This document shows positions 16,784 to 26,384 of a stretch of 64,000 bases of DNA, one piece after another (position 1 is the first letter of the stretch; every line of letters starts with the position of its first letter). A model generated the notes under the pieces. The model saw nothing but the letters and a program-made list of their open reading frames with translations. It did no database searches and had not been told where the DNA came from. Location of the stretch: NCBI RefSeq assembly GCF_900106925.1, contig NZ_FNNZ01000001.1, positions 496,001 through 560,000 on the forward strand, written 5' to 3'. Source of the stretch: Thiocapsa roseopersicina (GTDB lineage: Bacteria; Pseudomonadota; Gammaproteobacteria; Chromatiales; Chromatiaceae). The position numbers were made by a program, and so were the translations under genes.

Positions 16784-17002
16784 GCTTGGGGCGGATCATG
16801 ATCCGCGGTGCCCCGTTCGGCGCGCCTCGGTGCCCACAGGCCATCAATCCGGGTGCCCGGACGGGGTGCTGCGTCTAGTTGCGTCTAGAGGCTCGACCAC
16901 CTCGCGGTCGGTCGGGCATTTCCCGAATCGTTCTTTTCAGTCCCGTGGATCGGCCTGTCCGATCCGCGGTGTCTGTCGTTTTGTCGGAGGCAGTTGTAGA
17001 TC

Positions 17003-17302
17003 ATGACGTTGGAGAGCTGGTCGATGGGGATTGTCCGTCCGGTGATGGATGTCTATCCCTATGCCTGGTTGTTCTTCATTCCCTTCATCCTGATCGCGAC
17101 CTTTACGATGCTGAACCTCTTCATCGGCATCATCGTCGACACCATGCGGACGCTGCATGATGATCAGCATGCAGCGGAGCGCGAGCGCATCGAAGACACG
17201 GTGCACCGGGATACCCGCCATGTGGGGCTCGAGGTGCGTGCCTTGCGCGAGGAGATCGAGGGACTGCGTCGGGACTTGGCGATCCGTCGCGAGCCGAGCT
17301 GA
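17003..17302 (+). pseudogene. C-terminal fragment of a bacterial voltage-gated sodium channel (NavBac type)
   Basis: The frame opens exactly at the selectivity filter [14 protein letters not shown] and continues through the S6 helix ([24 protein letters not shown]) into a charged C-terminal coiled coil ([16 protein letters not shown]). The voltage sensor and S5, normally ~160-180 residues before the filter, are missing. A TAG lies two codons before the ATG and nothing upstream in any frame resembles the lost part, so this is a 5' deletion rather than a frameshift. A pore-only product without S5 should not form a channel. It could still be translated as a small membrane protein. Confidence 0.75.
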
Positions 17303-17549
17303 TCACGTCAACCGCCTCGGATCGGGGCTGGATTGTTGCGGGCGCGGCGTCGGCGTGGTTGCGTGTCGGCACCGGGTGGAGCCGACTCATTCGACAGGGT
17401 CAGCCCCGTGCGCGCACTTGCGTTTGGTACTATGATACAAACTGTCGCTTTTGGGATGCCTGTTGTTGTAATTCGTCAACGAATAAACCGGCTGCTTTTG
17501 CGGTGTCGATTCGTCGCGGCTCCGAGGTCGTGTCGGGTTGTTTTTGTCG

Positions 17550-19400
17550 ATGCTCGAGGGGGCAAGTTTGGATCACGCGGGAAGAGGTCGAGCGGTGCAG
17601 TCGATCGATGCAGCCCGGCCCCCGATTGTGCGCTCGGGAGCCGGCGCATGGCTGATGCTGCTCGCCCTGATGCTGGCCGCCGGCAACGCGCTTGCGATGA
17701 GGCTCGACGTGAAGGTCACGGGCCTTGCGGGCGAGCAGGAGACGAACGTCCTCGCCTTGCTGTCGATCCATCAGGAGCGCGCCGAGGCGGATCTGACCCC
17801 CGCCCGTGTCGAGGCGTTGCACCGGTTGGCGCCCGATCAGATCCGCGATGCCTTGGCACCCTTCGGCCTTTATCAGGTCGAGGTCACGGACCGGCTCGAG
17901 GTGCCTCCCGATCCGAACGGAACCTGGGTTGCGACCTACGCGGTGGTCCCCGGACCGGCGGTGAAGATCGGTCGCGTCGAGTATGCGGTCACCGGTGAAG
18001 GGGCCGATGACCCTACCTTTCCGAAGACCTTTCCGATGCAGGTCGGCGACGTCCTCCTCCACGCCAAGTACGAGGCGGCCAAGTCGGATCTGCGCTCACG
18101 CGCCTCTTCGGGCGGTTACCTGGACTACAATCTCCTGCGCCACCGCGTCCTCGTCGATCTGGTTGCCTATGAGGCGATCGTCGAATTCGAGCTGGAAACC
18201 GGGCCCCGCTATTACCTCGGCAAGGTGTCCTTCAAGCAGGATCTTCTGAACGACAAGTTTCTGCGCTCCTTCGTGAATTTCGAGCCCGGGGTCGTCTACG
18301 ACCCGAATCTCCTCCTTGCGCTGCAGGGGCGGCTGCTCGGTACCGAGTACTTCAGCGACGTGGAGATCGTGCCCCGCAAGGATGCGACCGGCGACGACAC
18401 GCTGGTGCCGATCGAAGTGGTCGCAACCCGCAACAAACGTGATAAGTACCGCATCGGTGCGGGCTTCACGACCGATACCGGCCCGCGGGTCAGTGCGGAT
18501 TGGCGTCGTCGTTACGTCAATCAGTGGGGACACAACTTCCGAACCGAGCTGCAGCTCTCGCCCGTGCTCTCCCAATGGAGCTTCGACTACCGGATTCCGA
18601 TTCAGGATCCGACGCGCGATTACATCATCATCAAGCCCCAGTCGACCTGGTCCAACATCAACACGCAGAAAGGCTGGCTCAATTCGGTTCAGGTTGCGCA
18701 CTCGACACTCACGCCGAGCAACTGGCGCCGCACCGTCGGCATTGATTACACCTACGAGGATTACGAGATCAGCGACATCCAGACCGGGATCTCCTCGGAG
18801 CTGGCGCCGAACATTTCCTGGTCGAAGACCGTCGCGGACGACCCGATCAATACCAAGCGCGGATACCGAATTCGGTACGGTGTCCTGGGCGCGGTCGAGG
18901 GCCTGATCTCGAATGCCTCCTATCTGAGCGCCGCCTTGCAGCTCAAGTGGATTCACGGCTTCGCTGACAAGTACCGCTTCATCACCCGAGTCGATCTGGG
19001 CGCGACCCTGGCGGAAGATCTGACCGAGCTCCCGGCGAGCCGCCGCTTCTTCACCGGCGGCGACAACACCATCCGCGGTTGGGGCTACAACTCTCTGGGG
19101 CCGACCGAGCCCTTCAACGACGATACCGTCGGCGGGCGCTATCTCGGGGTCGGCAGCCTCGAGCTCGAGCGCACCATCCGCGGCCCCTGGAGTGCCGCCG
19201 TCTTCACCGATTTCGGGAACGCCTTCGATCCCGACTACGAGAACAAGTTTCAGCAGAGCGTCGGCTTCGGCGTGCGTTGGGCATCGCCCATCGGCCAGGT
19301 ACGCGTGGATCTCGCCTTGCCGTACACCCAAAACGACTACGAGATCGGTGACGGCTGGCCCCCGGCACGCCTCGTCTTCGTCATCGGGCCCGATCTGTGA
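17550..19400 (+). CDS. tamA: TamA, Omp85-family outer-membrane assembly factor
   Basis: About 616 residues from the ATG at 17550. A signal peptide (WLMLLALMLAAGNALA) is followed by three POTRA domains up to ~290 and a 16-strand barrel. The barrel keeps the RRFFTGGDNTIRGW loop (the conserved loop-6 region of Omp85 proteins) and a C-terminal aromatic/hydrophobic beta signal (RLVFVIGPDL). TamA works with TamB in placing proteins and possibly lipids in the outer membrane. The frame also opens at a TTG four codons earlier; the signal peptide would then be preceded by ~35 residues, so a later start is possible. Its TGA overlaps the tamB GTG. Confidence 0.93.
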   Translation: MLEGASLDHAGRGRAVQSIDAARPPIVRSGAGAWLMLLALMLAAGNALAMRLDVKVTGLAGEQETNVLALLSIHQERAEADLTPARVEALHRLAPDQIRDALAPFGLYQVEVTDRLEVPPDPNGTWVATYAVVPGPAVKIGRVEYAVTGEGADDPTFPKTFPMQVGDVLLHAKYEAAKSDLRSRASSGGYLDYNLLRHRVLVDLVAYEAIVEFELETGPRYYLGKVSFKQDLLNDKFLRSFVNFEPGVVYDPNLLLALQGRLLGTEYFSDVEIVPRKDATGDDTLVPIEVVATRNKRDKYRIGAGFTTDTGPRVSADWRRRYVNQWGHNFRTELQLSPVLSQWSFDYRIPIQDPTRDYIIIKPQSTWSNINTQKGWLNSVQVAHSTLTPSNWRRTVGIDYTYEDYEISDIQTGISSELAPNISWSKTVADDPINTKRGYRIRYGVLGAVEGLISNASYLSAALQLKWIHGFADKYRFITRVDLGATLAEDLTELPASRRFFTGGDNTIRGWGYNSLGPTEPFNDDTVGGRYLGVGSLELERTIRGPWSAAVFTDFGNAFDPDYENKFQQSVGFGVRWASPIGQVRVDLALPYTQNDYEIGDGWPPARLVFVIGPDL

Positions 19401-22400
19401 GCGAGACAGATACCGCTGCGCTCCCCACCGAGGGACCCGCGCCGGCCGAGCCGACGCAGGCCGCCCCCGCGCAGACCCGGCAGCGTCGGCGCGTCCGGCC
19501 GCTGCGCCTGATCCTCGGGCTGCTCGTCTCCTTGACGTTCCTGTTGGTCCTGATGCTGGGGCTGGTGCTCGGGACCCAGACCGGACTGCGCTTTGCGATC
19601 GGGTTGGTGGAGGACTTGGTACCTGGTGTTCTGAGCGTCGAGCGCGTCGAAGGGCGCATCACGGGTCGGTTGACACTCGATCGGCTCGCGATCACGGTTG
19701 CGGACTTCGAGATGCGTGCCGGCAGCATCGGTCTGAGCTGGTCGCCCGTTGCCGCCCTTCGCGGAGATCTGCCGATCCAGGTGCTCCGGATCCATGACCT
19801 GGATCTGGTGTTGCCGCCGAGTCCCGAAGAGCCCAAACCGCTCGTCCTGCCCGACATTGCCTTGCCGCTTCGCATCGAGCTGCACGAGGCACAGGTCGAG
19901 CGGCTGCGTCTCTTCAAGCACGGCGAGGCCGAGCCCTTCTTCGTGATCGAGGATGCGATCCTATCCGCGAGCCTGCGGGGCAGCGCGCTCGATATCACGC
20001 GCTTGGAGGTGGTGCTGCCGACCCCGCGGCTTGCCGCGCGCGCCTTCGGTCGGGTCGAGCTGAGCGGCGACTACCCGTTGGATCTGGACCTCGACTGGGA
20101 GATGACGCAGCCCCCCGCGATCGCCCTGCAGGGCTCGGCGCAGCTCACGGGTGATCTGGCATCCTTGCAGGTCCGACACCGTTTGAGCGGCTCGGCGCAG
20201 GCGGATCTGGATGTTCGTGTCGACGACCCGCTCGGCGAGCCGGCTTGGGACGGTCGGCTGGAGATCCTCGGCGTGGATCTGCCCGATTTCGGGTCCGATC
20301 TGCCCGAGGTCACGGTGACCGGCAGTCTCGAGACGCAGGGTGATCTCGACAAGGCATCGGTCTCGGGTCAGCTCGATGCTCGCGCCCCGCAGCTGCCGGA
20401 TTTCGGACATCTCGCCGTCGTGCTGGATGTCGGTTGGGCCGAGCGGGTCCTGGAGATCCGCAACCTCGCGCTGACCGAGCAGGTCTCCGATGCCCTGCTG
20501 AATCTCACCGGCCAGGTCGATACGGGCGCGACGCCCGGTCGCTTCGCGCTGGCCGGTCAATGGGAGCGCCTGCGTTGGCCTCTGAGCGGCGATCTGCTGG
20601 CCGAGTCGCCCCGCGGGACGCTCGATGTCTCGGGTGCCTTCGATGCCTTTGAATATGTCCTCTCGCTCGCTGCACAGGGTCCGGACATTCCTGCGCTGAC
20701 GCTGGATCTGAATGGTACGGGCACGGATTCGGGAACGCGCATCGACGCCATGAAGCTCGCCCTGCTCGACGGCGAGCTGCTCGGCGAGGGCGAGGTGGCC
20801 TGGTCGCCCGGCCTGAGCTGGACGCTGAGCCTGAACGGCAAGGATCTAAATCCGGTTGTCTTGGTGGAGGGGTTCGAGGATCGACTCTCGTTTCAACTCT
20901 CGAGCGCGGGCGGATTGGACGGGTTCGAATACGATCTGGCCGCCCGCTCGGTCGGCCCCGGTCTGCCGCCTTCCCAGCTACGCCTCGGCGGTCGGGGGGA
21001 CCGTCGCGAGACCCGGATCGAGACCCTGACGCTCGACACGCTCAACGGGCGTATCACCGGTCTTGGCACGGTCGGTTGGGACCCCGTGGTCTCCTGGGAT
21101 GCGAGCTTGGACGCCGCGGGTCTGGATCCGGGCACCTTTGCCTCCGCGTGGCCCGGCAATCTCGGTGGCCGACTGACGAGCCGAGGGATGCTCGAGCCTG
21201 CGGGGCCGAACCTGGTCGCCGCCATCGAACGGTTCGAGGGCATCGTGCGCGGTTATCCCGTCGTCGCCTCCGGCTCGGTCACCATGGTCGGGGAGACCAT
21301 CCGGATCGAGGGGCTCAATGCGGCATCCGGTCCCAGCTCCTTGCAGGTCGGCGGACAGATCGACAAGGCGCTGGACGTGAGCTTCGATCTGGAATCCTCC
21401 GACCTCGCCAGCTTGGCGCCCGAGGCCAGCGGCAGTCTCACCGCCCGCGGCAAGGTCTCGGGACCGCGCGAGGCGCCGCGGGTCTTGCTCGATCTCTCGG
21501 CGCGCGATGCCGAGTGGGCAGGGCAGGGGATCGCCGGCCTGAAGGGGACACTGGATCTGGGCCTGTCTCCCGAGGATCCCTTCGAGATCCGGCTCGACGG
21601 CACGCGGCTGATCGCCGGCGATATGACCTGGGAGACGCTCTCGGTGCGCGGCGCGGGCCGGATTCCGGATCATCGTCTCGAGCTGACGCTGAAGGGTGAG
21701 CCGATCTCGGTGACCTTCGAGGGTTCCGGCGGGCTTGCGAGCGACGGGGCCTACAGCGGGCGGATCGCGCGTCTGGATCTCGACACGCCGACCTTCGGCG
21801 ACTGGGCTTTGCGGCAACCGAGTCCGGTCTCCATTGCCGGTCCGAGGATCGCCTTCGGCCCCTTCTGCATCCGCGGGCCGAACGGCTCCGGCGGCTGTGC
21901 CGAGCTCAATCGCAGCTCGGTCGAGCGCGCGGTCGGGAGCCTGGATTTCGCCTTGGCCGATTTTGCACTGCTCGGGCCACTGGTACCGAGCAATCTCTCC
22001 CTCAGCGGCAATGCCGGCATCAAGGGACGCTTCGAGATTGCCGGCAACATCCTGAGCGGCAACGCAACCGCCGAGATCCCGCGAGGCTCGATCCAGGTAC
22101 TGATGGGCGGCGGCCGGAAGGAGACCATCGATTTCTCGGGGGCGCGTCTCGGTCTGGATGCCGGCGCACGTGCGCTTTCCGCCCGACTCGGTCTCCCGCT
22201 CGAAGGGCTCGGGCGAATCGACGGGACGCTCGATCTCGCGGGCTGGCGGCTCGACGCCCCGGCGCGAACCGGTCAGCCGCTCGCCGGCACCCTGCGCGGC
22301 GAGATCCGGGGACTCGATCGGGTCGCCAATCTGGTGCCCGACATCACCGGGATGACCGGCGGCGTCGAGCTTGACCTCGGGTTGCGCGGCACCCTCGGTG

Positions 22401-23437
22401 CACCGGCGCTGCGGGGCGATGCGCGGGTCCGGGATGTCGGCTTCACGGTGCCCTTGGTCGGGCTGAAGGTGGCCGGCCTCAACATCACGGCCACCGCCCC
22501 GGCGGTCGACCGGATGGAGCTGCAGGGCTCGGCGGACGTCGGCGGCGGCCGCCTCGAGCTGACAGGCGACGCGCGTTTCGGGGGCGGCGGATTCGCGGCA
22601 CAGGCACGGGTGTCGGGCACGAATCTCAAGGTCGCGGATACGCGCGAGTATTTCGCCCTGGTCTCCCCCGACATCGATTTCGAGGCCAATTCGAAGGGGG
22701 CGCGTCTGAGCGGTGAGATCAAGATTCCCGAGGCGCGGATTCGACCGCGCTCCATCCCCGCCGGGGCGCAGACGCCGTCGAGCGACGTCGTCATGTTGGA
22801 TCGCGAGCATAAGGAGGCGTTTCCGCTCGCCATCGATCTGCGTTTGATCCTCGGCGATCGGGTCAGTATCGACGGGTTCGGCGTGCGCGGACGCCTAGCC
22901 GGGGAGCTGGCCTTGCTGCAGACGCCCGGACGCGACATGCTGGGTAACGGTCAGTTGCAGATCATCGACGGCCAATATCGGTTGACGACCGGGTTCGGCA
23001 TTGCCGCGGAGATCGGCGCGCCGCTGAACATCGTCCAGGGCCGCATGATTTATGCGCGCAGTCCGATCGACAACCCCGGGCTCGTGATCCAAGCCGAGCG
23101 TGACGGCGGAGCGACCGTTGCCGGTGTCCAGGTGCTCGGGACCTTGCGCGATCCCAAGCTCGCCTTCTTCTCCGAGACCGATCCGGGGATGACCCAGGCC
23201 GAGGTGATGAAGTTTCTCTTGACCGGCGTCGCTCCGAGCGCGAGCGGCGATGCGGCGAATGCCGGTCTTGCGGTCGGGACCTATATCGCGCCGAAGATCT
23301 TCGTGGAGTACGAGAGCGGCATCGGCAACGAATCGGGTGGTGTGCGGATGCGATACGATCTGACAGACCGAATCGAGCTTCAGACCGAAACCGGCGGCAA
23401 TCAGGGCGCCGATATCTTTTACACGATCGAGCGATGA
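19397..23437 (+). CDS. tamB: TamB, inner-membrane-anchored translocation/assembly module protein
   Basis: 1346 residues, normal for TamB. A Pro/Ala-rich N-terminus precedes one membrane helix (LRLILGLLVSLTFLLVLMLGLVLG), then a very long repetitive beta-rich, groove-like periplasmic region, ending in the conserved DUF490/TamB C-terminal domain (from about 1000 to the final DIFYTIER). It pairs with TamA; AsmA-like groove proteins of this kind also carry phospholipids. The GTG start lies in the GTGA overlap with tamA, and the stop overlaps the next ATG, so translation is coupled on both sides. Confidence 0.93.
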   Translation: MSETDTAALPTEGPAPAEPTQAAPAQTRQRRRVRPLRLILGLLVSLTFLLVLMLGLVLGTQTGLRFAIGLVEDLVPGVLSVERVEGRITGRLTLDRLAITVADFEMRAGSIGLSWSPVAALRGDLPIQVLRIHDLDLVLPPSPEEPKPLVLPDIALPLRIELHEAQVERLRLFKHGEAEPFFVIEDAILSASLRGSALDITRLEVVLPTPRLAARAFGRVELSGDYPLDLDLDWEMTQPPAIALQGSAQLTGDLASLQVRHRLSGSAQADLDVRVDDPLGEPAWDGRLEILGVDLPDFGSDLPEVTVTGSLETQGDLDKASVSGQLDARAPQLPDFGHLAVVLDVGWAERVLEIRNLALTEQVSDALLNLTGQVDTGATPGRFALAGQWERLRWPLSGDLLAESPRGTLDVSGAFDAFEYVLSLAAQGPDIPALTLDLNGTGTDSGTRIDAMKLALLDGELLGEGEVAWSPGLSWTLSLNGKDLNPVVLVEGFEDRLSFQLSSAGGLDGFEYDLAARSVGPGLPPSQLRLGGRGDRRETRIETLTLDTLNGRITGLGTVGWDPVVSWDASLDAAGLDPGTFASAWPGNLGGRLTSRGMLEPAGPNLVAAIERFEGIVRGYPVVASGSVTMVGETIRIEGLNAASGPSSLQVGGQIDKALDVSFDLESSDLASLAPEASGSLTARGKVSGPREAPRVLLDLSARDAEWAGQGIAGLKGTLDLGLSPEDPFEIRLDGTRLIAGDMTWETLSVRGAGRIPDHRLELTLKGEPISVTFEGSGGLASDGAYSGRIARLDLDTPTFGDWALRQPSPVSIAGPRIAFGPFCIRGPNGSGGCAELNRSSVERAVGSLDFALADFALLGPLVPSNLSLSGNAGIKGRFEIAGNILSGNATAEIPRGSIQVLMGGGRKETIDFSGARLGLDAGARALSARLGLPLEGLGRIDGTLDLAGWRLDAPARTGQPLAGTLRGEIRGLDRVANLVPDITGMTGGVELDLGLRGTLGAPALRGDARVRDVGFTVPLVGLKVAGLNITATAPAVDRMELQGSADVGGGRLELTGDARFGGGGFAAQARVSGTNLKVADTREYFALVSPDIDFEANSKGARLSGEIKIPEARIRPRSIPAGAQTPSSDVVMLDREHKEAFPLAIDLRLILGDRVSIDGFGVRGRLAGELALLQTPGRDMLGNGQLQIIDGQYRLTTGFGIAAEIGAPLNIVQGRMIYARSPIDNPGLVIQAERDGGATVAGVQVLGTLRDPKLAFFSETDPGMTQAEVMKFLLTGVAPSASGDAANAGLAVGTYIAPKIFVEYESGIGNESGGVRMRYDLTDRIELQTETGGNQGADIFYTIER

Positions 23438-24351
23438 GCCTTTCACATCCGAAATATTGGCCGAGCTGGTTCGTCGTCGCCTTGGTCTACGGGCTCGGCC
23501 GATTGCCCTTCCCGCTGATTTGGGCGCTCGGCACCGCCCTGGGGCGCCTGAGCTATCTGTTTGCCGGGTCGCGGCGCCTCGTCGGGCGGCGCAACCTCGA
23601 GATCTGCCTGCCGGAGGCGACCCCGCGCGAGCGCGAGCGCATTCTGCGTGCGCAGTTCGGCTGGCTGGGCGTGGCGGCCTTCTGCCAAGGTGTGGGCTGG
23701 GGTGCGTCGCGTGCGCGCCTGGCCCGCGTGGTGAAGATCCGCAACCGCGAGCGCATCGATGCTTACATCGCCGAGGGACGTCCGGTCATCGTCCTGGTAC
23801 CGCATTTCGTCGGCCTCGAGCTCGGCGGTGCCGCCTTTACCGCGCTGGTCCACTCCGGCGTCTACATGTACCAGCGGATCCGCAATCCGGTGGTCGACCG
23901 GCAGGTGCGGCGTGCGCGTCAGCAATACGGCAGCGTCTCCATCGAGCGCCATGACGACCTGCGCGGTCTGGTGCGCGAGATGAAGAAGGGGACGCCATTC
24001 TTTTACCTGCCGGATCAGGACGGCGGACGGCGCGGTCTCTTCGTGCCCTTTTGCGGGGTCGCGGCCTCGACCGTGCCGATGCTGGGGCGTTTCGCGGCCA
24101 TGACAGGCGCTGTCGTCATTCCGACCTTCGCCCGGTTTCTGCCCCGGGGACGCGGCTTGGAGCTGATCTTCGATCCGCCGCTGGAGAATTTTCCGAGCGG
24201 GGATCGTACGGCGGATACCCTGCGGATGAACCAGGTCATCGAGGCGCGCATCCACACCATGCCGGAGCAATATTTCTGGGTACATCGTCGCTTCAAGACC
24301 CGTCCGCCCGGCGAGGCGCCCATCTATCCGGCCAAGCGACGTCGGCGATGA
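23434..24351 (+). CDS. LpxL/HtrB-type lipid A acyltransferase
   Basis: 305-residue membrane-bound acyltransferase that adds a secondary acyl chain to lipid A. N-terminal anchor around LVYGLGRLPFPLIWALG; catalytic HxxxxE-type motif PHFVGLELGG near residue 125; later FYLPDQDGGRRGLFVPFCGVAAST, and the C-terminal EQYFWVHRRFKTRPPGE, typical of LpxL. Which acyl position it acts on cannot be told. Starts within the tamB stop (ATGA) and ends within the next start. Confidence 0.9.
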   Translation: MSLSHPKYWPSWFVVALVYGLGRLPFPLIWALGTALGRLSYLFAGSRRLVGRRNLEICLPEATPRERERILRAQFGWLGVAAFCQGVGWGASRARLARVVKIRNRERIDAYIAEGRPVIVLVPHFVGLELGGAAFTALVHSGVYMYQRIRNPVVDRQVRRARQQYGSVSIERHDDLRGLVREMKKGTPFFYLPDQDGGRRGLFVPFCGVAASTVPMLGRFAAMTGAVVIPTFARFLPRGRGLELIFDPPLENFPSGDRTADTLRMNQVIEARIHTMPEQYFWVHRRFKTRPPGEAPIYPAKRRRR

Positions 24352-25379
24352 AGCTCGACCCGGACAAGGAATCCGGCAGCAAAGGCGTTCGGGAGACAGG
24401 CGAGGGCGGCGCGCTGCGTATCGGTCGCGCGCGCGACTGGGTGATCGGCGCGGCGCTTCTGGCGGCCCTTGTGATGGCGGTCGAATGGACGGTCGGATGG
24501 GGGCCGCTCCTCGTGCCCTGGCGCACGCTGTCGCCGCTCCTGTTGCTCGCGCTCTTCGGCCTGACCGCACTCAGCTACGTGCTGCGGGCGGTGCGGGTTT
24601 ACGACTATTTCGGGTCTCGGTTTCGCGGCTGTTTCCCGACCGTCCTGCGCCTGAGCATGCTGCACAACACCGCGAACAATCTTTTGCCGATGCGCGCCGG
24701 GGAGATGGTCTTCCCCTGGTTGATGCGGCGTTACTTCGGTCACGGCTTTCTCGACGCCGCCGCGGCCTTGCTCTGGATCCGGATCCTGGACCTGCATTTT
24801 CTGGCCTTGATCGGCATCCTGATCCTCTACTTGCGTGATCCCTCACCGATCTGGTGGTGGGCGGCGTTGGTGTGGCTCGGTGGGCTCCTGCTCTTTTTAC
24901 CGCTGCGGGGCCTGGTCTCGGACTCGAGGGGACAGTCCGGCAGCGCTCTTGCGGCGAAGCTGATCCGGCTCGTCAGACGTGTTCTGGGCGCCGCTCCCGC
25001 ACAGCCCGGGATCATCGCCCGCGTCTATCTCTGGACGGCACTGACCTGGACCCTCAAGTTCACGGCCTTCGCGGTGCTGCTCGAGCACTTCCTGCCGGTC
25101 GAATTCTGGCGTCTGCTCACGGGCGTGATGGGGTCGGAGCTCTCGAGCGTGCTGCCCTTCCACGGCATCGCCGGCAGCGGGAGCTACGAGTTGGCGGTTG
25201 TGGCGGCCCTTGCACCCTTGGGCGTGGATCCGAGCCTGGCGTTGGCCGGCGCGGTCAATCTCCATCTCTTCCTGCTCGGCTCGACCCTGGTGCTCGGAGG
25301 CTTGGCCTTGCTGCTGCCCAAGACCTCGGTGCGTGCCGGTGCCGACCCGCCGCGCGGGAGCCGACTTGGGCGATCGTGA
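24348..25379 (+). CDS. UPF0104 / lysylphosphatidylglycerol synthase-type transmembrane protein
   Basis: 343-residue polytopic membrane protein with about eight hydrophobic helices. The segment RLSMLHNTANNLLPMRAGE, and GSELSSVLPFHGIAGSGSYE later, match the flippase-like membrane domain seen in MprF N-termini and AglD-type proteins. No enzymatic domain is attached. A role in moving lipids or lipid-linked sugars is inferred from fold and from coupling to tamA, tamB and the lipid A acyltransferase. The start is the ATG overlapping the previous stop; the frame is open far upstream but that is shadow. Confidence 0.8.
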   Translation: MKLDPDKESGSKGVRETGEGGALRIGRARDWVIGAALLAALVMAVEWTVGWGPLLVPWRTLSPLLLLALFGLTALSYVLRAVRVYDYFGSRFRGCFPTVLRLSMLHNTANNLLPMRAGEMVFPWLMRRYFGHGFLDAAAALLWIRILDLHFLALIGILILYLRDPSPIWWWAALVWLGGLLLFLPLRGLVSDSRGQSGSALAAKLIRLVRRVLGAAPAQPGIIARVYLWTALTWTLKFTAFAVLLEHFLPVEFWRLLTGVMGSELSSVLPFHGIAGSGSYELAVVAALAPLGVDPSLALAGAVNLHLFLLGSTLVLGGLALLLPKTSVRAGADPPRGSRLGRS

Positions 25380-25661
25380 GACCCGGGTCGAGCCGACGGG
25401 GTCGAGCGAGAAAAACGCAAGACCCTTGGCTGTTCTCAAGATTGAATCGCCCCCTGTTGCAGTGCACAATAATGACCCGACTTGAAGGTCTGATGACAGC
25501 CCTGCGCCTCGGCACACGACAGAAGTCCATGATCCGTGCAAGGCTGTCGCATCCCCGAGACCGCAAAACCCCGGGGCGATACAGGTGTCGAATCGGCCGG
25601 GCTTGGGTGGCCCGGCGCGCGGCCGGCGCATCATCGTAGGCGCATCACCAAAGGTTAAAGA

Positions 25662-26036
25662 ATGCAAACAACAAGACCTGTATTCCTGGATCTGTGGCGG
25701 ATCAAGCTGCCGATTCCGGGTGTCGTTTCCATCCTTCATCGCATCAGCGGCATACTGATGGTCCTCGCGATCCCGCTCGCAGCCATCCTCTTCCACCAGG
25801 CGCTCTCGGGACCCGCGGGGTTCGAGCAGGTCGCAGGAATCCTCGACGTCTGGCCGGTGAAGCTGATCCTGCTGGTGTTGGCTTGGAGCCTACTGCATCA
25901 CCTCTTTGCCGGGATCCGCTATCTGCTGCTCGATCTGGGCCTCGGGCTGGACCGCCCGGCAGCCCGGCAAAGCGCTTGGACGGCGCTGATCGCGGCGATC
26001 GTCGTGCTGCTCATCGGTGGAGGGCTGGCGTTATGA
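25662..26036 (+). CDS. sdhC: Succinate dehydrogenase cytochrome b556 subunit
   Basis: 124-residue membrane anchor with three helices, carrying IHR-type SILHRISGILMVL near the start (quinone site) and the heme-ligand histidine in LLHHLFAGIRYLLLD. First gene of sdhCDAB. The 280-bp gap upstream presumably holds the operon promoter; no operator is recognised there. Its TGA overlaps the sdhD ATG. Confidence 0.93.
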   Translation: MQTTRPVFLDLWRIKLPIPGVVSILHRISGILMVLAIPLAAILFHQALSGPAGFEQVAGILDVWPVKLILLVLAWSLLHHLFAGIRYLLLDLGLGLDRPAARQSAWTALIAAIVVLLIGGGLAL

Positions 26037-26377
26037 GCCGACAAGCATCCGGTCTCATGGCCTGGGTCATTCAGCGCGCCACGGCCGTCTATCTGGCGCT
26101 CTTTCTGACCTATCTCCTGATCCAGTTCGCCTTCGACGCCCCGGCCGACCATGCCGCCTTGGTCGCTTGGGTCGCTCATCCAGTCGTCGCGCTGGGTCTC
26201 GTGCTCCTCGTGCCGCTCTTGCTCGCCCACGCCTGGGTCGGCATCCGCGACGCTCTGATCGACTATGTGCATGTGCTCGGCCTGCGGATCGGTCTGCTGA
26301 CCCTTGTCGCCTTCGTCTTCATCGCCTCGGGCCTTTGGGCCTTCAAGGCCATCATCACCGCGGGTCTGCAGGGGTAA
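26033..26377 (+). CDS. sdhD: Succinate dehydrogenase membrane anchor subunit
   Basis: 114-residue, three-helix anchor that completes the quinone and heme b site with SdhC. MAWVIQRATAVYLALFLTYLL and HAWVGIRDALIDYVH, with the heme-ligand histidine and the quinone-site Asp/Tyr region, are typical. Coupled to sdhC by an ATGA overlap and followed after 7 bp by sdhA. Confidence 0.92.
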   Translation: MSRQASGLMAWVIQRATAVYLALFLTYLLIQFAFDAPADHAALVAWVAHPVVALGLVLLVPLLLAHAWVGIRDALIDYVHVLGLRIGLLTLVAFVFIASGLWAFKAIITAGLQG

Positions 26378-26384
26378 TCCAGGC

